Assembly: GCA_020850695.1 (NCBI GenBank)
Contig: JADZEF010000110.1
Span: 20,306-84,305, forward strand
DNA: 64,000 nt
Direction: 5' to 3'
From: Planctomycetaceae bacterium
Lineage (GTDB): Bacteria > Planctomycetota > Planctomycetia > Planctomycetales > Planctomycetaceae
Shown here: piece after piece, positions 39,469-47,659 of the stretch
Numbering within the stretch: the first letter of the stretch is position 1
How the letters are laid out: every line of letters starts with the position of its first letter
Translations under genes and position numbers: made by a program
The notes under the pieces: generated by a model
Told to the model about the DNA's origin: nothing
The model's database searches: none
Seen by the model: the letters and a program-made list of their open reading frames with translations, nothing else

Positions 39469-40275
39469 ATGTCGACCGAATCGATCCGCGCCATTGATGT
39501 TCACGGGCATTACGGACGCTACATCAAAAGTGACCAGCCGCAGGACATCGCCGACTTCATGACGGGGGACGCACAGGTAGTGGCCGACCGGGCGCGGCGG
39601 GCGAACATCGAATGGACGATCGTCTCGCCGCTCCAGGCTCTGCTGCCGCGGTTCGGCGGCGACCCCGTGGGCGGGAACGAGCACGCGGCGCGCATCGTTC
39701 ACGAGGTCGATGGCCTGCTGCAGTATGTCGTCATCGATCCCAAGACCCCGGCCACCTACGAGCAGGCCGACCGGATGCTGAAGAATCCGAAGTGCGTCGG
39801 CATCAAGATTCATCCCGAAGAGCACGGCTATCCGATCCCCGACCACGGACGCAAGATCTTCGAGTTCGCCGCGGCCCGCAAGGCGATCATCCTCACGCAC
39901 AGCAGCGAGCAGAACAGTCTCGCGGCCGACTTCGTGCCGTTCGCGAACGACTTCCCGGAAGTGCGGCTGATCCTCGCGCACATCGGGTGCGGGTGGGATG
40001 GCGACCTGACGCACCAGGTGCGGGCGATCCAGAAATGCCGCCACGGAAACGTCTTCGCCGACACGTCGAGCGCCCGGTCGATCACGCCGAAGCTCATCGA
40101 GTGGGCGGTGAAGGAAATCGGTGTCGAGCGGGTCCTGTTCGGAACCGACACGCCCCTCTATCACACTTCGATGCACCGCGTCCGTATCGACCATGCGGAG
40201 CTTTCAGACGCGGAGAAGACGCAGATCCTGCGCGACAACGCGGTGCGTCTCTTCAACCTCGCGGAGCGATTCTGA
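39469..40275 (+). CDS. Amidohydrolase (Amidohydro_2 family)
   Basis: The 268-residue product has the metal-binding HxH in IDVHGHYG near the N-terminus, GIKIHPEEHG, ILTHSSEQ, ILAHIGCGWDGD and the catalytic aspartate in LFGTDTPLYH. This order fits the Amidohydro_2 group, which includes decarboxylases and lactonases. The substrate is unknown. The second of two close ATGs (39469) is preferred, because GGGAG lies 7 bases upstream of it but only 1 base from the first (39463). No signal peptide is seen. A large inverted repeat begins about 45 bases after the stop. Confidence 0.85.
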   Translation: MSTESIRAIDVHGHYGRYIKSDQPQDIADFMTGDAQVVADRARRANIEWTIVSPLQALLPRFGGDPVGGNEHAARIVHEVDGLLQYVVIDPKTPATYEQADRMLKNPKCVGIKIHPEEHGYPIPDHGRKIFEFAAARKAIILTHSSEQNSLAADFVPFANDFPEVRLILAHIGCGWDGDLTHQVRAIQKCRHGNVFADTSSARSITPKLIEWAVKEIGVERVLFGTDTPLYHTSMHRVRIDHAELSDAEKTQILRDNAVRLFNLAERF

Positions 40276-40318
40276 GGGGAGTTCGAACGCACTTCGCGAC
40301 GAGTCCAGGATTCAGAAC

Positions 40319-40439
40319 AGGAACCACGGAATACACGAAATACACGGAAGAAGAGAAGAGGCAAAGGAAAGTTTTGCGAACCCGTGCGGCTCCATGGATC
40401 TCGTCTTTTTCCGTGTATTTCGTGTATTCCGTGGTTCCT
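40319..40439. repeat. Perfect 30-bp inverted repeat, CACGGAATACACG type
   Basis: The left arm (40319-40348) contains ACCACGGAATACACGAAATA and ends TACACGGA. The right arm (40410-40439) is its exact reverse complement over 30 bases. The 61-base centre shows no symmetry. It lies between two co-directional genes. The whole can fold into a very stable stem-loop in RNA, so it could act as a terminator or stabiliser, or be a dispersed element. The arm is built from two near copies of an ACACGRAAT-like unit. Confidence 0.75.
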
Positions 40440-40525
40440 TCTTGAGCTTTTGACTTTCGCCGGTTTCCCTCGCGACAGCAGTCCACCGCCGCGATGAACG
40501 CGCCCTCCTATCTGAGACGGACTAC

Positions 40526-41425
40526 ATGATCTCTCGCCTGTTCCTGCTCTCTGTGGTTTCGAGTTCTCTCATCGTGAGCGGCGCGCGGGCGGAGGAGAAA
40601 GCGCTCGACAAGCTCCCTGAGGTGAAGTTCCTCAAGACCGACAAGGGAGTCCCCTTTGCCATCCTCGGCGAGAAGCCTGCCGCACCGGCCCCGACGCTGT
40701 TCGTCTTCGGAGCCGACATGCGGAACAGTCTCATCGGCGAGGACGTCAACCACATGGGGCGGCTGCTCCTCCGGCACGGTTACCTCTGTGCCTCGATCGA
40801 CATGCCCTGCCACGGCTTCGACACCCGCCCGGGCGAAAAGGGGGGTGACCTCACCGGCTGGAAGGATCGCATCGTGAAAGGGGAGAACATCGCCGAGGTG
40901 TTCAACAAGCAGTTCTCACACGTCCTCGATTACCTCGTGGCGGAGAAGTACACCGATCCCGCCGAGGTCGCGGTCTCGGGGACGTCGCGCGGCGGCTTCT
41001 TTGCCTTACACGTCGGCGCGGCCGACACACGCGTGAAGCAGGTCATTGCCTACGCTCCGGTGACTCACCTGCCCGCCCTCGCGGAGTTTGCGGGAGCCGA
41101 GAAGAACGAACTCGCCCTGGCTCTCTCTCCGGTCCACGTCGCCGACAAGCTCGTCGGAAAGCCCCTCTGGATCACGATTGGAAACGACGACGCCCGCGTG
41201 AGCACACAGAACTGCATCGACCTCAGCCTGGAGGTCATCAGGAAGTCGAAGGGGAAGCGGAACCCGATTCCCGTCGAGCTGCGGGTCGTCGGCACGATCG
41301 CCCACCGCCTGCACGCGGTGCCAACCCCTCAGTACGGCCAACTCTGCGCCCCCCACGAGGAAGCGACCCGTTGGCTGCTCCTGCAACGCCCGCAGAAGGC
41401 CACGCAAACCGAATCGACAAAATAG
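40526..41425 (+). CDS. Exported alpha/beta hydrolase
   Basis: The 299-residue product has a signal peptide (core LFLLSVVSSSLIVSGARA). The alpha/beta-hydrolase fold follows, with nucleophile Ser in VSGTSRGG, a likely acid in ITIGNDDARV and a likely His in IAHRLHAVP. The segment LCASIDMPCHGFDTRPG before the nucleophile contains the usual oxyanion-loop environment. The family contains esterases and peptidases; the substrate is unknown. The start at 40526 is fixed by the leader. Confidence 0.82.
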   Translation: MISRLFLLSVVSSSLIVSGARAEEKALDKLPEVKFLKTDKGVPFAILGEKPAAPAPTLFVFGADMRNSLIGEDVNHMGRLLLRHGYLCASIDMPCHGFDTRPGEKGGDLTGWKDRIVKGENIAEVFNKQFSHVLDYLVAEKYTDPAEVAVSGTSRGGFFALHVGAADTRVKQVIAYAPVTHLPALAEFAGAEKNELALALSPVHVADKLVGKPLWITIGNDDARVSTQNCIDLSLEVIRKSKGKRNPIPVELRVVGTIAHRLHAVPTPQYGQLCAPHEEATRWLLLQRPQKATQTESTK

Positions 41426-41484
41426 GTTCGAACGATTCGTCCGGTTTCCCATCAAAGCTGGCTGGCAAACGTTCTGACGTCCGA

Positions 41485-41583
41485 TATACTGGATATCCAG
41501 TTTTACGCGTAGGGTGGGCACGGCCCACCATGTCTTTCACGCCGTGTGATTACGCCAAGCCAATGGTGGTGGGCAATGCCCAC
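41485..41583. repeat. Palindrome and two GTGGGC-N3-GCCCAC hairpins before the FG-GAP gene
   Basis: Three short palindromes lie in a row: ACTGGATATCCAGT (41488-41501), which overlaps a -10-like TATACT (41485-41490); GGTGGGCACGGCCCACC (41513-41529); and GTGGGCAATGCCCAC (41569-41583). The last two share arms and would make two RNA hairpins just upstream of the FG-GAP start at 41606. The GTGGGC hairpin pair is of a kind found as a dispersed repeat in many bacterial genomes. Confidence 0.55.
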
Positions 41584-41605
41584 TCGACAAGACTGGAGTC
41601 GCATC

Positions 41606-42850
41606 ATGAGCCTCTGCACGCGGTGGGCGGTGAGTTTGGCCGGGCTCCTGGCGGTGGGCGTCTGCTGCGTTCCCGCAGCCCGCTCCGATTCGAAAGAGCC
41701 AGTCCTGGTCAACAGCGGCGGGCTGCAGTTCGAAGAACGCCTCGTCTGGGGCGATGGCCGCTACGTCTACGGCGTGACGGCGGTCGATGTGGACAACGAT
41801 GGCGATCTCGACCTGTCGACGGCGGGCGTTCACACCGATGTGCTCCTGTGGCACGAGAGCGACGGCAAGGGAAACCTCAAGAAGCATCTCATCTGCGACG
41901 GCGAAGAGGGCTACCTCGAGCGGCACGCCTGGGGCGATCTCAACGGCGACAAGCGGCTCGACGTGGTGATCGTGAAGAACCGCATCGGTCACCTCATCTG
42001 GTTCGAGAGCAGCAAGCCGACCGAGGAGAAGGGCTGGACGCGGCATGTCATCTCGACCGACTTCATGCGGGCGTACGACGTCGACCTGGCCGACCTCGAC
42101 GGCGACGGCGACCTCGACATCGCGGCCTCCGCCTATACCGGCGACTGCTTCTCGTGGTTCGAGAACCCGGGCAAGGAGAAGGTGAACGAACCCTGGCCGC
42201 AGCACCGCTTCGACAAGGCCCCCGAGATCGCCAACACGCGGACAATCGTCGCGGTCGACATCAACAAGGACGGCAAGCTGGACCTCCTCGGCAGCGGGAC
42301 CTACGGCCATCACATCGTGTGGTATGAGAACACGGGCGAGCCCGGCATCAAGAAGTTCAGCAAGCGGCACATCATCGACGACAACACGCTGATGCCGACG
42401 CACGGCCACCCGGTCGACATGGATGGTGATGGCGATATCGACGTCGTGATGGCCTTCGGCATCCGCGGCGGCCCTCAGAATTCGCATCAGGCGGCGTGGT
42501 ACGAGAACGTCGGCAAGGATGGCAAAGGGGCCGAGTGGAGGAAGCACATGCTGGGCGATGTGCCGTGGGGCTTCGAAGCGGTCGTCGGCGACCTCGATGG
42601 CGATGGTGACCTCGACGTGGTCGCGTCCGGTTGCTCCGGGGGGATCAAGGGAAAGGGTGAGATCTGCTGGTTCGAGAACTCCGGCGACCCGAAGGCCGCG
42701 TGGAAACGGCATGCGTTCAAGCAGTACCCCGAGGCCTGCACGATCATCGTGACGGACCTCGACGCGGACGGCCGGCTCGACATCGCGTGCGGGTCTGAAT
42801 CGGGGACGTGCCACTGGTGGCGGAACCTGACCGCGAAGCCGAAGCGGTAG
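41606..42850 (+). CDS. Exported FG-GAP/VCBS repeat protein
   Basis: The 414-residue product starts with a signal peptide (core AVSLAGLLAVGVCCVPAARS). Seven calcium-binding repeats follow of the type DVDNDGDLDL, DLNGDKRLDV, DLDGDGDLDI, DINKDGKLDL, DMDGDGDIDV, DLDGDGDLDV and DLDADGRLDI, interleaved with W-x-E-N segments such as WFENPG and WYENTG. This is the FG-GAP/VCBS propeller common in planctomycete exported proteins. Calcium binding and a propeller fold are expected; no catalytic domain is seen. The start at 41606 was chosen for its leader and TGGAG upstream; two hairpins lie just before it. Confidence 0.88.
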   Translation: MSLCTRWAVSLAGLLAVGVCCVPAARSDSKEPVLVNSGGLQFEERLVWGDGRYVYGVTAVDVDNDGDLDLSTAGVHTDVLLWHESDGKGNLKKHLICDGEEGYLERHAWGDLNGDKRLDVVIVKNRIGHLIWFESSKPTEEKGWTRHVISTDFMRAYDVDLADLDGDGDLDIAASAYTGDCFSWFENPGKEKVNEPWPQHRFDKAPEIANTRTIVAVDINKDGKLDLLGSGTYGHHIVWYENTGEPGIKKFSKRHIIDDNTLMPTHGHPVDMDGDGDIDVVMAFGIRGGPQNSHQAAWYENVGKDGKGAEWRKHMLGDVPWGFEAVVGDLDGDGDLDVVASGCSGGIKGKGEICWFENSGDPKAAWKRHAFKQYPEACTIIVTDLDADGRLDIACGSESGTCHWWRNLTAKPKR

Positions 42851-42907
42851 GCGTCGGCCAGCGTCTCCCATTGTCCGGCATGGTTGTTCGACGAAGCCGT
42901 TGAGCGG

Positions 42908-43432
42908 TCATGCCAGGTCAACGACGACCGGCGGAACGGGCATGTCGGGCAGTCGGAGAATCTGGGCCGAGAGGGGCTTTGTCTCGACAATCGCGATCGA
43001 CGGCTGGCGGAAGAACCATCCGCTCAACTCGCCCGGGTTGACGAACAACCGCCCGCGGGCGTCGTTGACCACGGACGCCCGGTGGGAGTGCGCGGTGACG
43101 ATCAGGTCGGCGTCGTCGACCAGCCCTTTGATGGAATCGGGAAGGTGGGTGATGAGCACCCGCGTTCCGTCCTTCGTGCGGAATCCGAAGGGCGGCTAGC
43201 CGATCGGGCCGACGATGCGCATCCCCCCCTCGATGCCGATGCGGTTCCCGTCGTTGTCTCCCCAGCAGGCAATGACTTTGCACGTCAGCTTGCGCAGCGG
43301 CGGCACGATGATGGGAGAGCAGAAGTCTCCCGCGAACAGGACGAGGTCGCACCTCGCCTGGTTGAACATTCCGACGGCGACACGGACATGGTCCACATGA
43401 TCGTGAGCGTCTGCAAAGATGCCGATGCGCAT
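42908..43432 (-). pseudogene. YfcE-type metallophosphoesterase interrupted by an in-frame TAG
   Basis: The frame from the ATG at 43432 reads MRIGIFADAHDH, then FAGDF and CWGDNDGN, reaching GPIG and a TAG (43196-43198). It continues in the same frame without a shift as PPFGFRTKDGTRVLITHLPD, later VTAHSHRA and VNPGELSG, to a TGA at 42908. The metal ligands of the MJ0936/YfcE family (DxH, GD, GNxD-like, H and HxH) are therefore complete but lie on both sides of the stop. Full length would be about 174 residues, normal for the family. The choices are a recent nonsense mutation, readthrough of a poor amber codon, or a base-calling error; the sequence cannot tell them apart. An ATG-less restart would lack the catalytic Asp. 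Confidence 0.8.
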
Positions 43433-43603
43433 GGCTGTCGCGGGGAGCGGTTGTGAACGAGCGGCGTGGTTGAGAGGTCTGCCGGTCATGATAGCAGGGA
43501 TGAGTCCGGCCGCTCAGGGAGCGGCGCGGCCCGGCAGGCGGATGCAGAGCCCGCCTGGTGCGCCGTGCGGGACGCTGCGGCGGCCGTTACAATTCGGCAC
43601 AGA

Positions 43604-46600
43604 ATGGAGACCGGGGACGGCCATCAACTGGACTCGTTGCAGGATCTGGTCCCTCTCCTGCAGCGCGCGGACGGTTTCGCCGACATTGTCGCGGTCCTGA
43701 AGAAAGGGCAGAGCGGCACGATCGACGGCGCCTGGGGATCGTCGCGCGCCCTCGCCGCCGCCGCACTCGCCCGGCAATCGTCCGGGCCCGTCGTCATCGT
43801 CCTGCCGCGGATCAGCGACGTCGACGATTTTGCGGTCGACCTCGCCGGTTTCCTCGGCCGCGAGCCTCTGGTGTTCCCTGCCTGGGAGACACTGCCCGAT
43901 GAGCAGTCGGTGGCCGATGCGGTGTTCGGCGGGCGGTTGCGCGTGCTGCAGGAGATGGAGTTGCAGGCCGATGGGGGGATGGGGCGATGGGGAGATGGGG
44001 GGACGGAAAGCGCTTCCGCAACATTTGAAGCTTCGTCGTCTATCTCGAGTCCTCAGAAGAAGAAGTCGGGCAAGAACGCTGCGAAGACGCTTGCGATCCC
44101 CCCATCCCCCCATCCCCCCATCCCTCAATCCTCCGCCACCGTCATCGTCACCAGCCTCCCGGCGCTCATGCAGCCGGTGCCGAGCCGGGCCGAGCGAGAG
44201 CGCGGGACGCGGACGTTGCGGGTTGGCGAAGAACTCGATGTCGAGGCCTTCCTGCGGTGGCTGGTCGAGCGCGGGTTCCAACGCGTTCCCGCCATTGAAG
44301 CGCCGGGCGAGTTCTGCATGCACGGCGGCATTCTCGACGTCTATGCGCCGGATGCCCAGGATCCGCTGCGTATTGAGCTGTTCGGCGACGAGATCGAATC
44401 GATTCGCCGGTTCGATGTCGAGTCGCAACGGAAAGTGAGCGATCACCGCGAGGTGCGGTTGACGGCGGTGGGGACAGGGGTCAGGAGTCAGGAATCAGGA
44501 GTCGGGGAAGAGAAAAGCGAGGATCGCAAGCCCGCAAGCGGGGCGCGCAAGCGCGGCAAAGCGACCGCGGCCGCCGACAGTGGAGAGACAGCTTCTCCAT
44601 CGACCATCAACAATCGCCCCTCAACCTCCCCCGACGGCACCAGCTTCCTCGACGCGCTCCCGCCCAACGCCTGGATTGTCCTGTCCGAGCTTCAGGAACT
44701 GCGTGACGAAGGGCAGCAGTTCCGGTCGCGACTCGATGATCCGCGCGGGCTGTTCAATGCGCCTGCTGTGCTGGAACGCTGCACGCAGTTTCCGACGGTC
44801 GTTGTCGCGACATTGACGGCCGAAGGGTACGAGCAGCACTGCCATCTGGCGGTGGAATCGATCGAGCGGCTCGGTGGCCCGCGATCCGAGGCGCTCAGCG
44901 AGCTGGCGACTGTCATCAGCAAGGAGGAGCGGCTCGTTGTGGCGTGCCACAACGACGGCGAGCGGACGCGACTCGCCGAGATGTTCGCCAAAGTGGAGAA
45001 GCCGATCGGCAAGAGTGTCACACTCTGCGTCGGGTATGTGACGCGGGGATTCCGGCTGGTGCGCGATCGGGTCGTGGTCCTCAGCGACCACGAGCTGTTC
45101 GGCCGCACCGAGGTGCGGCGCGTTGCGGGGAAGAAGCGGCGGCACGAGTCGCGGGCGATCGACAGCTTTCTCGATCTCAACGAAGGGGATCTGGTCGTCC
45201 ATCTCACGCACGGCATCGGCCGGTATCGCGGGATGCAGTTGATGACGGTGGAGGATCAGGCCGAAGAGCACATGGCGCTCGAGTTCCGCGACGGGGTGCG
45301 GATCTTCGTGCCGGTCTCTCTGATTCATCTCGTGCAGAAGTACGTCGGCCCGACGAAGGTCGCGCCCGAGCTTTCGAAGATCGGCGGGACAAGCTGGGCG
45401 AAGAAGAAGCAACAGGTGGCGGGCGCGGTGGCCGACCTGGCGGCCGACATGATTCAGTTGCAGGCGGCACGGGCGGCGAAGCCCGGAATGTCATGCCCGC
45501 CGGACAGCCAGTTCATGAAGGAGTTCGACGCGGCGTTCCCGTATACGGAGACGCCGGACCAGGCGGTGGCCATTCGCGACGTGAAGGCCGACATGGAGCT
45601 GCCGCGGCCGATGGATCGGCTGATCTGCGGGGATGTCGGGTTCGGCAAGACCGAGGTCGCGATGCGGGCGGCCTTCAAGGCGATCGATGCGGGGCGGCAG
45701 GTGGCGATTCTCGTTCCGACGACGGTGCTGGCCGAGCAGCACTACCGCACCTTCTCGGAACGCATGGCCGAGTTTCCGGTGCGGGTCGATGTCATCTCGC
45801 GGTTCCGCACCAAGGGAGAGCAGAAGCGGATCCTGAAGGCGCTGGAGGACGGCGAGCTTGATATCGTCGTCGGCACGCACCGCTTGGTCCAGAAGGACGT
45901 GAAGTTCAAGGACCTCGGCCTTGTCATCATCGATGAGGAGCAGCGGTTCGGCGTCGAGGCCAAGGACATGCTCAAGCAGTTGCGGCTTGAGGTGGACGTT
46001 CTAACGCTCACCGCGACGCCCATTCCGCGAACGCTGCACCTGTCGATCCTCGGCATCCGCGACATCTCGAACCTCACGACGCCCCCGCAGGATCGCCAGG
46101 CGATCGAGACGCGGCTCAGCCGGTTCGACCCGCAGCTCATCCGCAACGCGGTGATGCGCGAGATGAATCGCGGCGGGCAGGTTTACTTCGTTCACAATCG
46201 CGTCCACGACATTCACGAGATCGAGCATCGGCTGCAGCAGATCGTTCCCGAAGCGCGGATCGTCGTCGGGCACGGACAGATGTCGGGCGATGAACTCGAA
46301 GCGGCGATGTATCAGTTCGTCACGCACAAAGCGGACATTTTGATCGCGACGACGATCATCGAGAGCGGGCTCGACATTCCCAACGCCAACACGATGTTCA
46401 TCCATCGGGCCGACATTTACGGCCTCGCCGACCTGCACCAGCTGCGCGGACGTGTCGGACGGCACAAGCACCGTGCGTACTGCTATCTGCTGCTGGAAGA
46501 AGGCCGCATGATCAACCCGCAAGCGGCGCGGCGGCTCAAGGCGATCGAAGAGTTCAGCGAACTCGGCGCCGGCTTCCGCATTGCGATGCGCGATCTTGAA

Positions 46601-47146
46601 ATCCGCGGGGCGGGGAATATTCTCGGAACCGAGCAGAGCGGGCACATCGCGTCGGTCGGGTATGAGCTGTATTGCCAGCTGCTCGAGAACGCGGTGCGGG
46701 CGATGAAGAAGCAGCCGCTCCGCGAGCACAAGCACGTGCAGGTCGAGCTGCCGCTGTCGGCGTACTTTCCGGGGACATGGGTTCCGCCGGGACGGCACAA
46801 GATCGAGACGTATCGCAAGCTGTCGGCCTGCGAGGGAGTGGCGGAAGTCGCGGATTTTCGGACCGAACTTGTCGACCGCTTTGGTCCGATGCCCCCCGAG
46901 GCCGCACGGCTGCTCGACATCAAGGAACTCCAGGCTCTCTGCCGCGTCTGGCAGATCGCTGAAGTACGAATCGAGGATGGCTTCGTCGTGTTCGGCTACC
47001 GCAATCCGACGCGCATCCGTGAACTTCAGAAGCGGCTGGGAACCCTGCTGCGGATCGTGGATGGGCGGGCGGCGTTCCTCGTCGTCTCCTCGGATTTGAA
47101 CGATGGCGACGCGCTGCTGGCCGAAGTGAAATCGGTGTTGCAGTGA
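43604..47146 (+). CDS. mfd: Transcription-repair coupling factor Mfd
   Basis: The 1180-residue product has the Mfd layout: a UvrB-like N-terminus, an RNA polymerase-interacting CarD-like domain (NEGDLVVHLTHGIGRYRGMQ, about 525-575), a translocase with CGDVGFGKTEVA (about 675-685), IIDEEQRFG and LTATPIPRTLH, and the TRG segment RGRVGRHKHRAYCYLL onwards. It removes stalled polymerase and recruits UvrA. Two low-complexity segments are inserted in frame in the N-terminal part (about residues 122-177 and 289-345), and at DNA level they come from repeat elements. The ATG at 43604 has no clear ribosome binding site. A TACAAT box ends ten bases before it, so a leaderless mRNA is possible. An open frame further upstream (to 43466) is not conserved. 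Confidence 0.93.
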   Translation: METGDGHQLDSLQDLVPLLQRADGFADIVAVLKKGQSGTIDGAWGSSRALAAAALARQSSGPVVIVLPRISDVDDFAVDLAGFLGREPLVFPAWETLPDEQSVADAVFGGRLRVLQEMELQADGGMGRWGDGGTESASATFEASSSISSPQKKKSGKNAAKTLAIPPSPHPPIPQSSATVIVTSLPALMQPVPSRAERERGTRTLRVGEELDVEAFLRWLVERGFQRVPAIEAPGEFCMHGGILDVYAPDAQDPLRIELFGDEIESIRRFDVESQRKVSDHREVRLTAVGTGVRSQESGVGEEKSEDRKPASGARKRGKATAAADSGETASPSTINNRPSTSPDGTSFLDALPPNAWIVLSELQELRDEGQQFRSRLDDPRGLFNAPAVLERCTQFPTVVVATLTAEGYEQHCHLAVESIERLGGPRSEALSELATVISKEERLVVACHNDGERTRLAEMFAKVEKPIGKSVTLCVGYVTRGFRLVRDRVVVLSDHELFGRTEVRRVAGKKRRHESRAIDSFLDLNEGDLVVHLTHGIGRYRGMQLMTVEDQAEEHMALEFRDGVRIFVPVSLIHLVQKYVGPTKVAPELSKIGGTSWAKKKQQVAGAVADLAADMIQLQAARAAKPGMSCPPDSQFMKEFDAAFPYTETPDQAVAIRDVKADMELPRPMDRLICGDVGFGKTEVAMRAAFKAIDAGRQVAILVPTTVLAEQHYRTFSERMAEFPVRVDVISRFRTKGEQKRILKALEDGELDIVVGTHRLVQKDVKFKDLGLVIIDEEQRFGVEAKDMLKQLRLEVDVLTLTATPIPRTLHLSILGIRDISNLTTPPQDRQAIETRLSRFDPQLIRNAVMREMNRGGQVYFVHNRVHDIHEIEHRLQQIVPEARIVVGHGQMSGDELEAAMYQFVTHKADILIATTIIESGLDIPNANTMFIHRADIYGLADLHQLRGRVGRHKHRAYCYLLLEEGRMINPQAARRLKAIEEFSELGAGFRIAMRDLEIRGAGNILGTEQSGHIASVGYELYCQLLENAVRAMKKQPLREHKHVQVELPLSAYFPGTWVPPGRHKIETYRKLSACEGVAEVADFRTELVDRFGPMPPEAARLLDIKELQALCRVWQIAEVRIEDGFVVFGYRNPTRIRELQKRLGTLLRIVDGRAAFLVVSSDLNDGDALLAEVKSVLQ
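43970..44130. repeat. GATGGGG / CCCCATC inverted repeat inside mfd
   Basis: A G-rich left arm (about 43970-44002, iterated GATGGGG) is mirrored by a C-rich right arm (about 44095-44128, iterated CCCCCCATC). The centre is about 90 bases. It is translated in frame into a Gly/Trp-rich stretch, a Ser/Lys-rich centre and a Pro-rich stretch that other Mfd proteins do not need. The G-rich arm could form alternative structures. Confidence 0.65.
44475..44503. repeat. CAGGAGT-type short tandem repeat inside mfd
   Basis: CAGGGGTCAGGAGTCAGGAA and the following TCAGGAGTC form three imperfect copies of a 7-base TCAGGAG/TCAGGAA unit. They are translated in frame as GVRSQESGV, at the start of the second low-complexity insert of Mfd. 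Confidence 0.5.
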
Positions 47147-47586
47147 ACAACGCGGTTGGCATATAAACCCGCGCTTCGCCGACAGCCGGAAGGCAGAAAC
47201 GGTCGCTGAGAGAGCGGACGTGCTGCGACGGCCAGGGCGAATCCCCTCTCGCCGCGGACTCGTGGCTCGGGCTTTCACGCCCTGGCGCTCCGCACCAATC
47301 CCTTCTTTTCGTCAACGATCCAGCGCATTCGGGACTCGAGCGCAGCACCCAGGGTGCGGCTTGGAGCACCCTGGGTGCGGTATCCATGTCCGCCGCTTCA
47401 CTCTCATCGACTCCCATGCGGGACATCGTCCGACAACCTGACGCTCCGGTGAGAGCCATGCCTCGCGGCATGAGTCCGGCAGCTCACGTGACGTCGCTTG
47501 GGACGACGCAGTTTCTGCAATCAATCCAAGGCATTATTTCACCACGGAGACACGGAGACACGGAGAGAACAGAAAACCGGAGCAGC
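47147..47586. other. 440-base intergenic region after mfd
   Basis: No gene is supported. The region holds a nested hairpin at 47345-47378 and the left arm of an inverted repeat from 47537. An open frame from 47386 runs into the parvulin gene, but its upstream part reads through these repeats and has no homology. Confidence 0.55.
47345..47378. repeat. Nested palindrome GCACCCAGGGTGC / GCACCCTGGGTGC
   Basis: Two 13-base arms, exact reverse complements, flank an 8-base centre. Each arm is itself a palindrome (GCACCC/GGGTGC), so the element can fold either as one long hairpin or as two small ones. It lies about 200 bases after mfd. A two-state RNA structure is conceivable but untested. Confidence 0.55.
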
Positions 47587-47659
47587 ATGGCGCGGAATAA
47601 GTTCTGTTCCAGCAACTCCCTTCCTGTCTTCTCCGTGTCTCCGTGTCTCCGTGGTGAAA
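47537..47659. repeat. Perfect 30-bp inverted repeat, GGAGACAC type
   Basis: The left arm (47537-47566: TTTCACCACGGAGACACGGA and onwards) and the right arm (47630-47659) are exact reverse complements over 30 bases around a 63-base centre. Arm length and centre length nearly equal those of the element at 40319-40439 although the arm sequences differ. The element covers the ATG and leader-proximal codons of the parvulin gene. Confidence 0.75.
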
